From assembly GCA_022316685.1 (NCBI GenBank), contig JAKJHU010000067.1, forward strand, positions 3,234,501-3,298,500: a stretch of DNA of 64,000 nt, given 5' to 3'. Every line of letters starts with the position of its first letter. Position 1 is the first letter of the stretch. This document shows, piece by piece, positions 50,071 to 61,961 of this stretch. The translations under genes and the position numbers were made by a program. The notes beneath the pieces were generated by a model. The model saw only the letters and a list, made by a program, of their open reading frames with translations. It did not search any database and was not told the DNA's origin. This DNA is from Progne subis subis. Taxonomy: Eukaryota; Chordata; Aves; Passeriformes; Hirundinidae.

Positions 50071-52467
50071 TGGCCAGTTTGCTGCATGAAGATTTTGAAA
50101 CTATTGCAACCATTTTCATCAACCAAACCAGCAAGGTTCTAAAATACAAACTGTCCAACAGTTTTCACAAATTTGTAGACTTCACAGTAAAAGACATAGG
50201 CCTTTGGAGGATTTAGGGAATGTTAGTGAGCTGAAATTGCAAGTGTTACCTAGAATAATCCCTTCTGGGGGGCGGGGTTGAGATAAGCAGAGAAAACATA
50301 AGGTGCTTTCTTGAAAACTTTTCAAGTAAATAATGAATCTATGTATCATTACAGATTAGAAGAAATCTCTGAGGGAGAATAACTAAGGTGATAGATAGAT
50401 AGTAAAAAATTAAATGTGCTTGCTTAAAAAAACAAAGGTAGTCAATTCCAAACTCTTTCTTTCATGCAACTACAACTTTAATGCCAGAGATCTTCCCAGC
50501 AACACAGCAGGATGAAGAAAACTCCAAGATCTGTGTTGAACATGTGAAATTTACATTGCTTTAAAACTTGGACTAGGAGTAAGATCAATTGGTGGGTGAC
50601 AACCACATCTCAGCAATGAAGATCACAGAACTCGATTGTATAACACTGTCTCAGAAAAGGACTTGAAATTTTCTTCTTTGTCTTTGGGATTACAAGTGCA
50701 GGCTACCTGCAGTCTTTACTTTCTAATAAATAAAGCTTCAAAGAGAACACAATGAAAAATAAATGGGTCAATTGCTGTGTAAGGTCAAAAAACCAGCTTT
50801 ACCCTTTGACTTGAATAGTATTGCACTGGGTGCAAATTAGGATTAGTATTTGAATAATTCTGTACCAGACAGTCAATTTGTATGATGAAAACAGAACTTG
50901 CCTACTCAATACTCTATTTACAATTGCAAATGAAGGATGAGATTGATAAATCATCCAATTTCTGCCAACTTCTACACAAATAAGTTACCTATAGGCCAGA
51001 ATTAATTTGTTGCAATGACATTGCAAGGTCAGGTGTTCTAAGGAAGCATTGTGCTAACCCCTCCACAAAGGGATGATGGCAGTGATCTATTTGTCCTCTT
51101 TGGGTTTAGTACTGATGTCTTTAGCAACTTTTTTTGACATGAAGAGGTGATGGCAGGTCAGATGAGAAGGTTCTGAACCAGCAATTTTATAGTGACCTGC
51201 ATACTGAATGGAGAAGAGCAGTAGTTGCATTCCCAGTATTACTGCTGGTTCAAAGACTGTGAAAATGGAATTTGGAGAGCAAATTTGCATCCCTGCATAA
51301 TCTCACACACCAGGCTGTTGTAGGGAATAGGTGAATATAAAATTCCTATCTGCATTCTTCATATGTAATTTCAACACACTCTTTTCACCTGGGAAGTCTG
51401 GCTCAATGAATCACTTGTCTTATCTAGACTCTTCTGCCTTAAAGGTTTGATAAAGCAGCATGTAAAACTATAAAATCTCTCTGTGGGAAGAGGAAAAGCA
51501 AAATAAAAAGTTAAAGAAGAAATAAACTCTTCCTTAGCTACTGCCAAGTATCAAATTAGTTTCTGTTCATTTGAAGACTCACTTTGTATTAACTTTGCTT
51601 CTGACATTATAGGAAGCAGAACTTGCCTGAGGCTTCATCCTTTAAAGACTGTTTCTGAGACGTTCTGCCTGTAATTGTTGGTTGTCATGAAGTCGCCTTG
51701 CTCTTGGATCACAGTTTGTGAAGAGAAAAATCTGAACAAACATATTATTTTTAAAACCACGATGATACAGGATAGCAAAATGTCGTTCATGTCCCATTTC
51801 TGTGTAGTGATCTTTTCTCTGCATTCCTGAGATAGATACATAATGGTATGCTTAAAGGGAAAAAAACACGTGTTTGAAAGAAAAAGACCCTGCTCAACAG
51901 TATAAAATGCAAAACAAATCCTATTTACCAGAAAAAGGAATTCATATCAATGCCTATGATTCTCCTTGCCTCCAGATTGTAATGGAAAATATGAGGCAAT
52001 TAAAACAAAACCAGAAAGGTTTTTGGGTTTTTTTTTAAGTTTACTTGGAGCAGTGAGATTGAAGGACACTAGAGTGGTAAGACAATTAATCCTGATTCTG
52101 TTCCTTATTGGACACACTGGCAAGTCAGTGAAGATCTGTACAGACAGCTCTTAGCTGAATTTATGACTGGGGAATGAAATTGTTGACCCTGAATGCAGGT
52201 GTTTCTAAACAGTGCAGAGGAGCAACTGTTAATAACCATCTTAGAAAAACATATTTCACACAGTTAAAAATAAAAACAAGGTGTGAGATTTTCTCTGTAC
52301 CTGCTACAAATGCGAAAGTTAGAACAAAACAATATTAAAGTAAGTGCTCAGGTTCTCTCTCTATTCACTAGAGAGAAGTGTGGACTTCAAAAAACTTCGA
52401 CAGGGAAATTTCAGGCACCTAATTCTGGTGTCTAAGTGCAGACACTGCTATCCTTCTTTATATTGGC
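50071..52467. other. Unique AT-rich non-coding DNA
   Basis: No gene or repeat recognised. Short frames only. Confidence 0.5.
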
Positions 52468-52560
52468 TTTTTTTCTTTTTTTTCTTTTTTTTCTTTTTTT
52501 TTCTTTTTTTTTTTTCCTTTTGTTGCTGTTGTTGGTTTTTGTTCTTTGTTTTTCTTTCCT
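52468..52560. repeat. T-rich (T8C)n-like tract
   Basis: Repeated runs of seven to fourteen T separated by single C, followed by GTTGTT-rich sequence. Low-complexity polypyrimidine. Confidence 0.9.
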
Positions 52561-52631
52561 GCTATTTGGGTGAGAGAGAAAACCCTTTGTCATTACATCC
52601 CTAGGGACTCTGCTGGGAGTATAAAGGCCAA

Positions 52632-52766
52632 GGAAGGGGTTGATTCCCCGTCCCTGGAAGTCTTTAAAAGGCAGGTAGATGCTTAGGGACATGATTTAGT
52701 GGTGGAGTCGGCAATGCTGGGTCAGACTCGATCTTTTGGATTTTTTCCGGTATGAATGATTCTATA
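52632..52766 (+). mobile_element. Short CR1-type fragment, extreme 3' end
   Basis: TTGATTCCCCGTCCCTGGAA, GTCTTTAAAAGGCAGGTAGA, 'GCTTAGGGACATGATTTAGT', GTCAGACTCGATCTT and the tail GAATGATTCTATAG match the last part of a CR1 untranslated region. Only about 130 bp survive, directly after the T-rich tract. Confidence 0.75.
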
Positions 52767-53134
52767 GTTACAACATTATTGAGCTTTTAACTCATTTGCA
52801 TAGTTTGAGAGATGTAAGAAGAGGAAGGCTGGCTTACTTTCTTTCCTTTTTCTGCAGGAAGACAAATTAATTCTAAGACAAACTGACCCATATGCTTATT
52901 TACCATCCTCCTAGGAACATTTTGTCCGGAAACACATTCTCTTGTGATCACCTATGAAACTGCATGAAAGAATATGAATACAAACACAAACAAGTTGTTG
53001 CAGCTGCAAATACAAAACTTTCGTACTCTTGAACAAAATTTTATCTTCTTTGCACTGGAACGACCAACCAATTACCAAATGCGCAGATACCAGATAGGCC
53101 ATGTCACTCTGGGCTTCAAACCACAGCAAACTCA

Positions 53135-53260
53135 GAGTTGTGTTACTGACTCCTTTAGACAATTAGGGAACAATATTTTTGTGAGTAGTGCCAGAGTTTC
53201 CTCACTTAGAAGATGGGTATATTATGATGTATCAGGTACCTGACATAATTGATGGAATAT
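53135..53260 (+). mobile_element. Possible MIR/L2-type ancient element
   Basis: The phrase CCAGAGTTTCCTCACTTAGA followed by AGATGGGTATATTATGATG resembles the 3' part of MIR and L2 elements (TTTCCTCATCTGTAAAATGG then GGATAATAATA), and CTGACTCCTTTAGACAA may correspond to the upstream core. Such ancient tRNA-SINE/LINE remnants survive in birds. Divergence is high and the call is tentative. Confidence 0.4.
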
Positions 53261-53395
53261 TTAGCTATGGTTTTAACTATCTTGTAGAATTAAGACCAAT
53301 AGCTGAAAGTCCTTCCTTTATGAGAGCTGTTAGACCAGTGAATATTATGAAATATATGATTTGTTTTTATAACAAATAGCAGACCTCTATGACTT

Positions 53396-53444
53396 AAAAA
53401 ACAAAACAGAACAAAACAAAACTAAACAAAACAAAACAAACCCC
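53396..53444. repeat. (AAAAC)n/(AAAC)n simple repeat
   Basis: ACAAA-type units with occasional G and T interruptions. Simple tandem repeat. Confidence 0.85.
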
Positions 53445-54339
53445 TCTAAGCCTTGTATTTTTAAAATCTTAAATAAGTTATCTGGGAAAGCATGTTTGAG
53501 AATGCAAGGACTTGTGCAATATCACATCTCTTTTCAAATTACAAGTTATGAATTTATGCTGCACTCTTAAACACTTTTTGTAGCTTTTCAGCTTGACAGA
53601 ACAAAGTGCTAGTTATACATGACATAATGAAGTCATACAAGACAGAAATGAATTATTCACGAACAGGTTATACTTATTCTGAAACATTTTGCATTTATTA
53701 TTTTTCACATTTTATTCTCTATAGCTGGAAAGAAAACCTGGGAACAAAATGGGTGGGAGGTCTCCACAGACAAAGAACCCCAGGCACACAAACTTTTCTA
53801 ACTGTTACCATTTCTCAAACTGTTGCAGCTCAATCTCACCCTGTTAAAACCAGGTCTAACAATCTGCTGCTATTTGGGGTGGGTACAATGACAAAGAAGT
53901 CTCTTAGCATGTTTGAAACAAATAAAATAGCAAAATGCACTCAGAACCTTCTGGAAGAGCAAGAAAAAAGGAACACAATAGATTTCTTCTCAGAGCTACT
54001 GTATCGTAGGATAAAGAGCACCTACTGAATCTAACCTTCACTCTTGAACTTTATCATCACATTGTCTTCACCCTTAAATGATGCATTAATTAGGTTTGTC
54101 TATATCTCTAAATTATTATAAAAGTAAAAGAATATAATATAAGTTACTCCTAAACTACTTTGCTTAGTGAAATGGTATTTTTAAACTGAACAAACAATAA
54201 AATTACCTTTTTCACGTGATGTCAAAATTAATTATTTTTCATTATTGAAAGTAAGAGGGTTTTTTTCAATACTGGTGACTCTTCGATGATTTCTGTTTAC
54301 ACATTCTTGCTCTCTTCCTGAAGAATATTCCATTTTTAT

Positions 54340-54511
54340 AAACCAAAACAAAACAAAACAACAAAAAAACCACCACCACCCAAAAAAAAAAAAAAAAAAA
54401 CCCAACCAACCAACCAACCAAAAAAACAAACAAACAAAAAAAAAACCCAAAAAACACAACCAAACAAAAAAAAAACAAAACCAAAAAAACACAACCAACC
54501 AAACAAAAAAA
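54340..54511. repeat. 172-nt tract containing only A and C
   Basis: From 54340 to 54511 there is no G or T. It is made of (AAAAC)n, (ACC)n, A18, (CCAA)n and (AAAC)n sub-blocks. Read on the minus strand it gives the artificial W/F/G/L/V/C-rich frames at 54232-54571. Low-complexity DNA with extreme strand asymmetry. Confidence 0.92.
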
Positions 54512-55367
54512 GGTAGAAAAAAAGAACTGTTTTGTGAATTCAGTTATGACAATGGAGGAAAGAATGAGCAAAGCAGAACGTTAAAAGTAAAAAAAATTTC
54601 CTTGCAATTGGCAAGGCACTACAAGTACACCTAGTGCACTTGAAAGTTTGGGGATTGTTCTCTGTGATGAACAAAAATGTAGAAAGCAATTCAGTCCTTC
54701 AGAGGCCTGGATTTTGTCTTCTTTGATATGAACACTGAGACAAGTGTTTGGAGTGCTGTTCCTGATAAGAAATAAAATGAAGTAGGAGAAGGCATTTGAA
54801 CAGTGCAGGGATAGTCACACTTGTAATGATTAAACACAGTTTCATACAGAGTAATTTCAAAAGAAAAATCATTACAAAGGGAAGAATATATACTTTTAAA
54901 AGAGCTTTATCTGACATGGCAGCACTATTCTAATGTTAGTAACGTATGCTAGTTTCATAGTCTCTGTTTTGATTGTTTATGCAATCTATTATGTGTGCCA
55001 GGGTCCTAAAGCTAAGCATCCTGTGTTTCTGCTTTGTCCTTTTTCTTTCTCATCTATAGTCTCAACTTTTAAAAGTTTTGCTGTTACTATCATTACTATG
55101 TTTACTCTTAAGAGTAAAAGGATCCTTCCAAAGAGCAGGATCATGGATGTGTAGAAAGCAAGCGTGACAAGGTTTACCTTAGTAGACTGAGAGCAAGGTA
55201 TAAAAAGAAAACAAACTGCAGGTTTTTGAGGACCTCAAAAGACTAGGACATCACTCTAGGAAACAGGAAATTCAGTGTAGGCTTGTTTCAAAGTTTTCCA
55301 AATCACTTTGCTATTTTTTATCCAACATAATCACATGCTAGGGATCTGCAAAGTAGGAGGAAAAAAC

Positions 55368-55835
55368 TCCATGCAACAGGACAGACAGGGCTGGAAAACA
55401 GCTCTGCAGAGAAGGATCAGCAGGGAAACTATCTTGGTGGCCAGTAAGTTCAATGTGAGACAGCCATGTACCCTGTTGTAACAAAGGTTAACCCCATACT
55501 GGGCTGCAGTAGCAAAAGCTTAGCCAGAAGGTCAAGAAAGTAATTATTTCTCTTTAGTCAGTACCATGGAGGCCGCATTTGAAATGCAGCGATTGGGCCA
55601 GGGCTCTCCCAGATGAGATATGTTGTCAAAATAAACTCCAACAGGACATAATTAAAAAATTATTTCCAAAGATGGTTAAGAATTGGAAACAGCCTGTCCA
55701 AAGGGGTTGTATAATTTCCACCATGGAAACATTCAAAACCCAACTGGGGAAGGCCATGAGCCACTTCAATGACCATTGAAGTGTTCTGCTATTGTCAGGA
55801 GTTGCGACTAGGTAACCTTCAGAAGTTTTTTTCTG
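55368..55835 (+). mobile_element. Old CR1 LINE fragment, 3' part of ORF2 and untranslated region
   Basis: Seen in order: GGACAGACAGGGCTGGAAAA, 'CAGCTCTGCAGAGAAGGATC', CTTGGTGGCCAGTAAGTTC, ACTGGGCTGCAGTAGCAAAA, GGCCAGGGCTCTCCCAGATG, 'CAGCCTGTCCAAAGGGGTTG', ATAATTTCCACCATGGAAAC, ATTCAAAACCCAACTGG and 'GGCCATGAGCCACTTCAATG'. This follows the CR1 layout with internal deletions; the terminal octamer tail is not clear. Inferred: old, decayed, plus orientation. Confidence 0.75.
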
Positions 55836-57103
55836 AATTATGCTATGAACTATCAGGAAACCCAGTTTCTTACTTATCCACAAAGCAATTAAAATGTCAT
55901 AATTCTGCAGTAATTTTCATGTAGCATAGCCCAGCTAAATAAAGAGATCCATTATGTTTCTCTTTTCAGCCATTCATTCCCATCTTATATTAAACCCTCA
56001 CTTGTGCCAACATAAAAGTTTGTGTTTTGCAGGCAGTAAACTAGGCAAAAAAACTTATCCAAGTTAAAAATTGAATATGTATTTTGCTTACTCCTCTGCC
56101 ATCACCTCTCTTTGTCCAACACAGCTGTTCGTGTGGGCACATCAGCAGGAAATGTAATCCAGGGAAGGTCGAATGCCTCTTTTGTCAGCTTCAGAAGTTT
56201 AAAGTGATGACTAAACTACAGCATAAATTTCTCTAGCTTATTCACAGCTGATGCCCTTCAGCTCTCTTGTAATAAACTGTTTCTGTGGGTTATAATCTCT
56301 CCTTGTGGTTTCTGCTCAGTTAGCTCACCTCAGGCATGAAGCTGTGACCTCTGTGGCATGCTACATCTGCTGTGTGATATTAACTACATCAGAAGCCAAC
56401 TTTTTAAAAATGTCAAATAATTTTTCATCCCTCATTTTTTAAATTCCTTATTTATAGGGCACTAAGGCCCTGATGTGCCCTAGGGAGTCTCAGCTTTATT
56501 AACTACAAAATTATGACAAAATTGAAACCTGCTGAAAGTAATTTATGACCAACTTCTTCTTCCTTTAAGTGGAGGAACCTAAAAAGACTAGTCCCTGAAA
56601 ATACTCCTCTTAATCTTGGTGGTCCATGTCTCTGTAATTATAATACCTTTGTAACTTTAAAGGACAGTGTGAGGAAAAAATTAAAAAGTTAGTTTTGGGG
56701 AGTATCCAGCTAAAGCAGTGTTACATAGGCATAATGTTAAGCTGTTACAATAGCTCCAGTAGCTCCAGGCCTGGGGATTTCTCCTGCCTGGCCACTGGAC
56801 TCCAGCCCAGGGAACCCAGGGTCTCTGTCCAGGCTGAGGGACATGGCTGACACTTTCCCTTTTGCAGGTTCAACCAGCAGCAAAGCTGACTACATATTCC
56901 CAGAGACACACAGACACACGTGGACACACACATTCAGAGAGGTCACAGAGCCGGTCACACAGAAAGCCACAAGGTACTGCCCCCAGCAGCCCCCACATTC
57001 AGCACTCACAGCAGACACAGGGACAAATCCTCTCCTGCTCCTGGGCAGGCAGAGGCAGAATGTCACTAGTACAGAACACATACCACACTGCCCAGGTTCT
57101 GGG
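55836..57103. other. Non-coding DNA, GC-richer and CA-rich at the right end
   Basis: The left part is unremarkable. From about 56740 to 57103 the sequence is GC-richer, with CACACA-type runs near 56908-56935. It may be an unrecognised older repeat into which the next CR1 inserted. Short frames only. Confidence 0.45.
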
Positions 57104-58155
57104 AATCACAGAAGATTAAGGTTGGAAGGGACATCTGGAGATCATATAATCCAAGCCCCTGCTAAAGCAGGGGCACCTTACAGCAGGTTGCACAGGATCA
57201 TGTCCAGGCAGTTTTTTTAATATCTCTGGGGAAGGAGAACTCCACAACCTCTTTGGGCACCATGTTCCAGTGCTCTGTCACCCTCACAGGAATGAATTTT
57301 TTTCCTCATATTCAGATGGAGTTTTCTGTGTTTCAGCTTCTTTCTGTAAATCCTTGTTCTGTTGCTGGCAACCACTCAAAAGAGCTTGGCTCTCTCTTCC
57401 TTACTCCCTTCCTTAAAATATTTATATACATTGGTAAGATCTGCCCCCAGTCATCTCTTCTCCAGGATAAACAGAGAGATAAACTCCCTCAGCAAAGAGG
57501 TGTTCCAGTCCCTTAACCATGTTAATCATCCACCACTGGACCCTCTCCAGTCTCTCTTGTACTGAGGAGCCCAGAACTGGACACAGAACTCCAGATGTGG
57601 TCTCACCGGGCTGAGTAGAGGGGCAGGATCATCTCCCTTTATATGCTGGCAATGCTCTTCCTAATGCAGCTCAGGATAACCTTTGCTTTCTTGACCACCA
57701 GGACACACTGCTGACCCATGGACAGATTATTGCCTACCTGGGCCTCCAGGTCCTTCTCCACAGAGCTGTCTTCCAGCACATCAGCCCCCAGCCCATACTG
57801 GCATATGGGGTAATTCCTCCCCAGGTGCAGGACCCTGAACTTGTCTTTGCTGGACTTCATTGGATTCTTCTCTGCCCAACTCTCCAGCCTGTCCAGGTCC
57901 CACTGAATGGCAGAAGTGCTTTCTGGTGTGTCAGCCACTCCTCCCAGTTGTGTATCATCTGCAAACTTGCTGAGGGTGCACTCTGTCCCTTCACCCAAGT
58001 GTTTGATGAATTAGCTGAACAAGACTGGACCCAGTACTGAGCACTGAGGTTCATCTGTAAGCCTTCAACTAGACTCTGTGTTGCTGACCTACCACTCAGA
58101 CAGTTCTCAATTCCCCTTACTGTCCCCTCGTCAAATCCACACTGTCTTAGCTGTG
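57104..58155 (-). pseudogene. CR1 LINE with reverse transcriptase remnant and full 3' end
   Basis: What it was: the polymerase of a CR1 retrotransposon, which copied the element RNA at the target site. Seen: on the minus strand, from 58155 down, CGFDEGTVRGIENCLSGRSA (the 'LD..T.RW..NWL.GR' RT block), then a segment with a roughly 50-base deletion where 'SGVPQGSVLGP' should be, then in another frame CTLSKFADDTQLGG (FADD catalytic box) and RDLDRLESW-like WDLDRLESWAEKNPM, RVLHLGRNYP, and 'KDLEAQVGNNLSMGQQC'. The untranslated region follows and ends at 57104 with the GAATCACAG tail (TTCTGTGATTC on the minus strand). The frame shift near 57990 and the deletion make it dead. It is 5'-truncated at about 58155. 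The longest CR1 copy in the window. Confidence 0.92.
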
Positions 58156-59318
58156 CACAAGCACACACACTTACAGTTCCCCTGAGCACTTGCACTCTGC
58201 CCACCCAACACCCCTTCCCACATCTCGTCCCCCTTACTCATCCCACAGGCCCCTGACTGACTGACTGGCTGGTCCCTGCTCACTGCACACATGCACCACT
58301 CACACACTTGTCCCACAGGTGTTCCACATGCAGAGGTTCCCCCAAATACCAGCACACACCTTCTGCCCACCTGATAATCCTGCCTGGACCCAGGACCTCT
58401 TACTCCCTGGTTCAGCTTGGAGTTTGCTGGGCAGTGAACACCCCCCACACATACATGTGATTTAGGGCAGGTATGGCACTTAGAACTGGAGTCTTTACTA
58501 TCCACAGATTCAGTGTGTGACTCCTGAGAAGTCATTTGAGCTACTTTAGTCCTCAGTTCTTTTCCTCCAAGGTGGTGGTGAGCTCTCCTACTTTGCTGTG
58601 CTGTTCCAAAGATCAGAGCACTCAAGTTTAGATTGTCAGACATTAAATAGTAAGGTCTGGAAAAAAAAAAAAAAAAAGAGAGTACCTTGATGAGTATACT
58701 GAACAAAAGCTTTCAAAGCAAAAGGAAGGAACAGGAAGATTAAAAAGGCACCTCACTGAAGAGGTTCAAAGCACAAAAGAGGAGGAGGGAATTCCTTTCA
58801 CCCAGCCTCAGTCAGGTGCCCACATTAGCAGGACATCGCAGAGGTAAAAGAGAATCAACCTCCATGATGCTCAGAAGGCAATTTATGTAATGTGTTATAG
58901 AAATTTTATCAACTACATCTACAGGGAGAAGCCTTCCCTGGTCCAGGCATTCACTAACTGCCACGGCTGGACTGCACACACAGACCACCCCTTCATCTAC
59001 CTCTGGGTACTCACAAAAAAGAAATGCACATTTGGAAGACAAACATAGCATATTTCAGTTGTTCCCTTATCTAGAAAGCTAGGAATAACATTAAAATTAA
59101 CCACACTAGAGAGGTGTAAACACAGCCTTTGTGACTGGTTTTTACAGCCTCCACTTGTTTTTTAGAGTCACCATGGATCTGTGTCTGAGCAAAAACTGAA
59201 CTGGGTCCTACATCCCATTCCAGTAATGTATTCATATCCTTCACATTTAGAAAAACTAAGAAAAAATAATACTTCTAAGAACTTCTATTCTTGGTCTATA
59301 TTGCCTTGGTCTATGCAC
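58156..59318. other. Non-coding DNA, CA-rich, unclassified
   Basis: The first 500 bases are GC-richer with CACACA runs. A minus-strand frame of 191 codons (58131-58706) crosses them; its start lies before the CR1 and its end inside it. Its product is cysteine- and glycine-rich with no recognised domain. A17 lies at 58661-58677. The remainder is ordinary. Confidence 0.4.
58661..58677. repeat. A17 homopolymer
   Basis: Seventeen A followed by GAGAG. No retroposon body recognised upstream. Confidence 0.9.
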
Positions 59319-59590
59319 ATAGGAGGTCACCTAGTCCCACCTTCCTGCTCAGGCAGGGTCCCCTAGAGTTTGTTACTCAGATGATTCTTGACTATCTCCA
59401 TGAGGGAGACTCCCTCTATGAGCTATCTGTTCCAGTGCTTGGTCACCTGCACAGCAAAAATGTTTTAACTCATATTCAGGTGGAACACTGCCTCTTGTCC
59501 TGTTGCCTGGCACTACTGAGAAGAGCCTCTTGAAGCCCTCTCTTCAGATACACACCTGATGGGCCCAGCTCTTAACCCTTCTCTAGTTCT
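59319..59590 (-). mobile_element. CR1 LINE fragment, 3' untranslated region
   Basis: On the plus strand: AGGAGGTCACCTAGTCCCAC, 'CTGCTCAGGCAGGGTCCCCT', ATCTCCATGAGGGAGACTCC, GTTCCAGTGCTTGGTCACCT, 'CATATTCAGGTGGAACACTG', CTTGTCCTGTTGCCTGGC and CTACTGAGAAGAGCCTCTTG, all reverse complements of the CR1 3' end. The very terminal octamer tail is missing. Minus orientation, 5'-truncated, old. Confidence 0.85.
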
Positions 59591-61961
59591 GTTGGCTGAC
59601 TGCTCTGTGAGTTGTCTAGGATTTCTCTCCCTCTTGACAGAGGTTTAAGAACTGCCTTGTAAAAGGACAGGAGGCCTTGGTGATTAGCCTCCTTACTTAG
59701 CCATTATGCCTATCCTAAAAGAACACTTTTTATTCTCAGCCACTTGACAGCACATGGATGTAATGACATTTAAACTTTTTATGATTGTTAGACTTTTTAA
59801 ACCGCATTGCTAGTCTTCACTTCTGCTTTTACTGCTTTCGGCTAATTATCTGCGGAACACTAACAGTGAGCAAGTGTAATAAGAAGAAACAGAAGAGGAC
59901 TCACAAAACATATGAACTACATTTTACAAAATTTTTAATAATTTGGTGTGTAAATTTGCAATTTTGTATGTAAATTATGCATACCGAAACTAATACAAGG
60001 TAAAAGATTTTGTGCAACACTAATACCTGACTTGTACTGCACAGAATGCATTTAATAAATGAATTAACAGCATATTTCAAATTTTGAGTGTCTAGTTTTG
60101 AAAATTTAGCCCATATATCCCTTTACTACAAGTAACAGTAATGAGTAAACCACTTTTACTTTTGTTATCTATTTAAATGGTACTTATCCAAGTAAAATAG
60201 ATGTTTGGACAACAGGAAAATGTCTGTTTTAGCTCCTTTTCTCTCTATCTAGAGACACGTATTCCATAAAGCAAGAACAGAAACTACAAAAAACAGTTAA
60301 CATACTGGAGTATGAAGTGTTCTCTGTAAGAAAAACAAACAAACAAACAAACAAAAAACCAAACAAAAAACCCCCACAAAAACACAAACTCATAGACAGC
60401 TTGTTTAAGACTAGAAGAGTGTAAACACACATCTATTTTATTTAACTTGCTAATTCTCTGACACCACTTGTGATGTGCTGGATTGACAGGCTTCTTGTGC
60501 ATCTTCCACCATAGAAGTATCTTGGCTTTCCTTAGGGGTATTGACAGCTGGTAGCAATCAAAGCCATCTAACTGCCATTATCTCATTTAAAGGGAACGAC
60601 ATTCAGCTACAGAAATGAAATTTACTTTAATTCACAGTATTGGACTGTGCATTTCAATGAAAAAAAAAATGCAAACTCTTTTGGGAATGGAGACATTTAG
60701 ACCCTTTTTTCTGGAAAGGGTTTTGTCCATTAATCAGTACTTCAGAGGCGAGCAGTACAGGATATTACTTGCTCTTGAGCAGACCTCAGGCATAAGGCAG
60801 CTATGTCTATCATAATCCACTTAGGACATGTTGTCTTCAAGTTCAACATTAGAATTCAATCTTCTTCAGAATTAGCATAATCAGTTTATTTGTGGTCTTT
60901 CAAAGGCAACACATTTTTCAGAAAATCACACTTTCAAAACAAATCACTCCATCTCTCTGGATTTTCAGGTCATTCATGGCAAGTCAAGTATAAGTTATCC
61001 TATAATGTGCTGGACTGCTGGAGTAGAGTCCCACATGATTTTCTTCTATCTTGTCTTCTCAGATTCTCAAAGAAGAAAAGTCAAGCCAAAAAGGTTTTTA
61101 ACGACAGAGGTGGAAGGTGAAAGAATCTTTCCTAAAAATTTCAAGTGGCATCAAGCTTTCTCAGCATCTTGTCCTGGCTTTGAAAAATGTTAGGGGCTTA
61201 GTCTCCTAACCCAGTGTATTAAATTAAATATCCTGGAACTACCAAGTGGCTTTCCAGCAATTCCCAGCTTCTCCCAGAGTCAGGTTTTGATATAGCGCAA
61301 CTCCCTAGAAAAGTGAACAATCTGAATGTCCCAGTACTCTAGTGAACTTTATATATTGTTGTACTGATGGACTAACAGGAACCAGTGATGGGACTGGCAC
61401 AATCTTTTTCTATGTCCTCACTTGTAACTTCTGCAGAGTAGTGGGGTCAATTTTGCTTTTACTCCACATGTTAGTAATTGTCCTGGTTACCATAGTATGA
61501 GAAGGTCTGTACCAAAACTTCAATCTTTCATATGCCTATCATCTTTCTTGTCTTTTAAGTCTGTAGTTTCAGAGTATTGTAGGCTCCTCAAGCATAAATT
61601 GGTCCTCCTGAATTCAGGATTCTCAGGAAATGATAGCTATGTCATGCTTTTATACATTAATTCTGAATCTTCTGCTGTGTGTTCCAGTTTCCAATTTCAG
61701 TCAGGATTTTTATCAGATGTCTCTTCTTTCTTAGCATTACACATTTGGCTTCTACATAACACATTCTTATATATTTTCAGATTTTTCTTTTTTACATTCA
61801 TCCTTCATGTATGTTACATTTGTGTGGAAAGCCCCACCCTTAGTCTGGCTTCAAAGTGTATTGACATGATGAAGTTACTTAACAATTAGCTTGAGTTAAT
61901 TAAAGACTATGAAGCATAACAAGTGATGGAACCAGATACAGTTAGAAGTAAAGCGTTGCAG
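59591..61961. other. AT-rich non-coding DNA
   Basis: No gene or repeat family recognised apart from the (AAAC)n tract at 60331-60388. The frame at 61497-61889 (130 codons) has no known domain. Confidence 0.5.
60331..60388. repeat. (AAAC)n simple repeat, A/C only
   Basis: AAACAAAC units followed by A and C runs. Same composition as the tracts at 24841, 53396 and 54340. Confidence 0.9.

Larger units (their letters stand above)
52767..55367. other. AT-rich non-coding DNA with a possible ancient SINE and A/C tracts
   Basis: Apart from the listed MIR-like segment and the two A/C tracts, nothing was recognised. The 140-codon frame at 53606-54028 has no known domain or coding-like context. Confidence 0.45.

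Noticed and set aside
52344..52692. Frames with F or K runs on both strands
   Set aside because: Produced by the T-rich tract at 52468-52560.
53606..54028. 140-codon plus-strand frame
   Set aside because: No known domain, no splice or promoter context; length is not exceptional for a 64-kb AT-rich window.
54232..54571. Minus-strand frames rich in W, F, G, L and V resembling a membrane protein
   Set aside because: They are the translation of the A/C-only tract, which has no stop codons on the minus strand by composition.
58131..58706. 191-codon minus-strand frame
   Set aside because: It runs from a poly-A flank through CA-rich DNA into the CR1; the product is low-complexity and matches no domain.
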